Program-made: the position numbers and the translations under genes
In this document: piece by piece, positions 5,398 to 6,677 of the stretch
Position numbering within the stretch: position 1 is the stretch's first letter
Layout of the letters: every line of letters starts with the position of its first letter
Source of the DNA: Lachnoclostridium sp. UBA739
GTDB lineage: Bacteria > Bacillota_A > Clostridia > Lachnospirales > Lachnospiraceae
DNA length: 6,677 bases
NCBI GenBank assembly: GCA_002297865.1
Contig: DBKX01000063.1
Location: 2,048-8,724 of the forward strand
Reading direction: 5' to 3'
Notes under the pieces: generated by a model
Databases searched by the model: none
What the model saw: the letters and a program-made list of their open reading frames with translations, nothing else
What the model was told of the DNA's origin: nothing

Positions 5398-5919
5398 CTA
5401 AATCATTACGATTGTAATAAAGATTCCTGCCATAATTCCTAGTACGTTATAGAGTTTAGTTCTCTCCTTAGCCACAATGGCCTGTTCGTTAATCTCTTCC
5501 TGTAGCTGGTTAAGATATAAATCTATGGTACTTATCTGCATCTCACGGTCAAGATACCCAAGTGTATCACCAAATCGTATCAAGTTCTCTTTATCTGCCC
5601 CCGTAAGACTAGAGTTTTTTAAATCTTTCCATACGCATTTGCTCCATATCTCTGAAAATGTCCCGCCTCCACTTACAAAAAGCAATTCCGAAACTTCGCT
5701 TAGAAACTTTTTATAAACTCCTGGACTTCTTCTTGCCAGATTTCCAATGGCTTCTGGGAGTGGTGTTCCACCATAGCGAATATCCCCTCTCAGTATCGTC
5801 ACATATTTTTTCAATTCTCTAAGCTGTTTTACCCGAACATTTAGTTCATTGCTAAAATAAAATCCTAAAGCAGAACATGAGGAGATCGTTAGTATGGCTC
5901 CTAGTATTTTTAACAGCAT
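5398..5919 (-). CDS. spoIIIAB: Stage III sporulation protein AB
   Basis: SpoIIIAB is a membrane protein of the SpoIIIA complex that resembles the platform protein (GspF type) of type II secretion systems and is thought to work with the ATPase SpoIIIAA. From ATG at 5919 it has 173 residues (about 171 in B. subtilis). There is an N-terminal membrane helix (about 3-20), and a helical cytosolic part with RVKQLRELKKYVTILRGDIRYGGTPLPEAI (29-58), whose RYGGTPLPEA block is typical. More helices run up to TKLYNVLG, followed by a C-terminal membrane helix (about 158-173). A GTG lies directly upstream at 5922, but AGGAGG (5930-5925) is 5 bases from the ATG and only 2 from the GTG, so the ATG is chosen. 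The gap to spoIIIAA is 24 bases. Confidence 0.95.
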   Translation of the reverse strand: MLLKILGAILTISSCSALGFYFSNELNVRVKQLRELKKYVTILRGDIRYGGTPLPEAIGNLARRSPGVYKKFLSEVSELLFVSGGGTFSEIWSKCVWKDLKNSSLTGADKENLIRFGDTLGYLDREMQISTIDLYLNQLQEEINEQAIVAKERTKLYNVLGIMAGIFITIVMI

Positions 5920-5924
5920 CACGT

Positions 5925-5930
5925 CCTCCT
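5925..5930 (-). promoter_or_regulatory. Ribosome binding site that decides the spoIIIAB start
   Basis: AGGAGG reads on the minus strand at 5930-5925. Its distance is 5 bases to ATG 5919 but only 2 bases to the adjacent in-frame GTG 5922, which favours ATG. Confidence 0.8.
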
Positions 5931-5943
5931 TTCTATCTATGCG

Positions 5944-6677
5944 TCAGCTTCGGAATAAAACGGTTCCCCTGCTGTCACAGATTGATTCTATAAATCCAAC
6001 TCTTTTTTTTGCATTGAGAATAACAAAACGCTCAAAAATTTTTTCCTTTACCAGTCTGCCAATCAGTGGTTTTGCCAAAATATCATCTACAGAACTTCCA
6101 TGAACAGTTGCAATCATTTTACATCCGCAGTTAATCACATATTCTAGAGCCTGCATGTCTTCTTTGGAACCAATTTCATCTACTGCGATTACTTCTGGCG
6201 ACATGGAGCGGATTAACATCATCATTCCCACTGCTTTCGGACAGCAGTCTAAAATATCGGTACGCATACCAAGATCATTTTGTGGAACTCCCATATAACA
6301 GGCACCTATCTCTGACCGTTCGTCCACCACTCCAATGGCACATCCTCGCATTTTAAGTGTTCCATTGGATAATTGTCTTATGGTATCCCGAAGCAGTGTT
6401 GTTTTGCCTCCTCCTGGTGGAGAAATAATCAAGGTATGACACACTTTTCCTCCTTCTAAGATATAAGGCAGAATCGGAGTCGCGCATCCCTTTATCTGAT
6501 GGGACAGTCGAATATTAATAAAGGATATATGCTTTAAATTCTTTACTCTGTCACCATCGGTGATTGCCTTTCCAGCAACTCCAACTCTATGTCCTCCCTG
6601 TATAGTAATAAATCCTTGTCTTATTTCATCTTCAAAGGCATATAAGGAATAATTACTTATGTATTCCATGGTTTCTC
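5944..6677 (-). CDS. spoIIIAA: Stage III sporulation protein AA, ATPase (5' end outside window)
   Basis: SpoIIIAA is a cytosolic AAA+/secretion-type ATPase thought to energise the SpoIIIA channel. Numbering from an internal Met at 6669, it shows the glycine-rich ITIQGGHRVGVAGK (21-34), Walker A SPPGGGKTT (83-91), the segment GVVDERSEIGA (113-123), Walker B VIAVDEIG (160-167) and a conserved TVHG (188-191). No key residue is missing. The frame stays open from 6669 to the window end, and the family is about 307 residues in B. subtilis against 241 counted here. The Met at 6669 is therefore almost certainly internal, and some 65-90 N-terminal residues, with the start and the expected sigma-E promoter, lie outside. 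It is the first spoIIIA gene, 24 bases ahead of spoIIIAB. Confidence 0.96.
   Translation of the reverse strand, partial: ETMEYISNYSLYAFEDEIRQGFITIQGGHRVGVAGKAITDGDRVKNLKHISFINIRLSHQIKGCATPILPYILEGGKVCHTLIISPPGGGKTTLLRDTIRQLSNGTLKMRGCAIGVVDERSEIGACYMGVPQNDLGMRTDILDCCPKAVGMMMLIRSMSPEVIAVDEIGSKEDMQALEYVINCGCKMIATVHGSSVDDILAKPLIGRLVKEKIFERFVILNAKKRVGFIESICDSRGTVLFRS

Noticed and set aside
5477..6103. Plus-strand open frames at 5477-5716 and 5894-6103.
   Set aside because: They are antisense to spoIIIAB and spoIIIAA, which have clear family motifs. No recognisable product was found.
6667..6669. ATG at 6669 as the true start of spoIIIAA.
   Set aside because: The frame continues open to the window end, no ribosome site precedes it, and the protein would lack the family's N-terminal 65 or more residues.
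1..6677. A novel defence, mobile or biosynthetic system.
   Set aside because: Every substantial open frame with coding support belongs to a known conserved family in a known order. No direct-repeat array, transposase, integrase or toxin-antitoxin pair was seen.

Overview
The window is AT-rich and all of its genes read from the minus strand, so transcription runs from position 6677 towards position 1. It carries a nearly complete spoIIIA sporulation operon, spoIIIAA (5' end cut off by the window edge) followed by complete spoIIIAB, AC, AD, AE, AF, AG and AH. Downstream lie an Asp23/Gls24-family (YqhY-type) gene, nusB and the first third of xseA. An endospore-forming Gram-positive of the class Clostridia is indicated. 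The run spoIIIAH – Asp23 gene – nusB – xseA, without accB, accC or folD, together with the protein styles, suggests a Lachnospiraceae-like organism. That family assignment is an inference from synteny and general resemblance, not from a search.

From 6677 to 1511 lie the spoIIIA genes. They are tightly packed, with gaps of 11-43 bases and one 11-base overlap (AF/AG), and most have strong AGGAGG-type ribosome sites. In known spore formers these products act in the mother cell. They build the SpoIIIA part of the SpoIIIA-SpoIIQ channel, which spans the intermembrane space around the engulfed forespore and keeps the forespore active for sigma-G transcription. AA is the cytosolic ATPase. AB, AC, AD and AE are membrane or platform components. 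AF, AG and AH carry ring-building domains exposed to the intermembrane space.

From 1510 to 1411 is a junction with a good sigma-A-like promoter (TTGCAA-N16-TATAAT) and no convincing terminator. It likely lets the downstream growth-phase genes be expressed independently of sporulation. The Asp23 gene (1024-1410) is followed by a 142-base gap holding a perfect 10-bp inverted repeat and a possible promoter. nusB (480-881) and xseA (1-440, running off the window) follow.

I do not see a previously undescribed system. No mobile element, CRISPR array, tRNA or rRNA was recognised. Points worth a second look are the internal GTG start of spoIIIAH, its long acidic linker, the hairpin between AG and AH, the inverted repeat before nusB, and the gene order relative to Bacillus subtilis.
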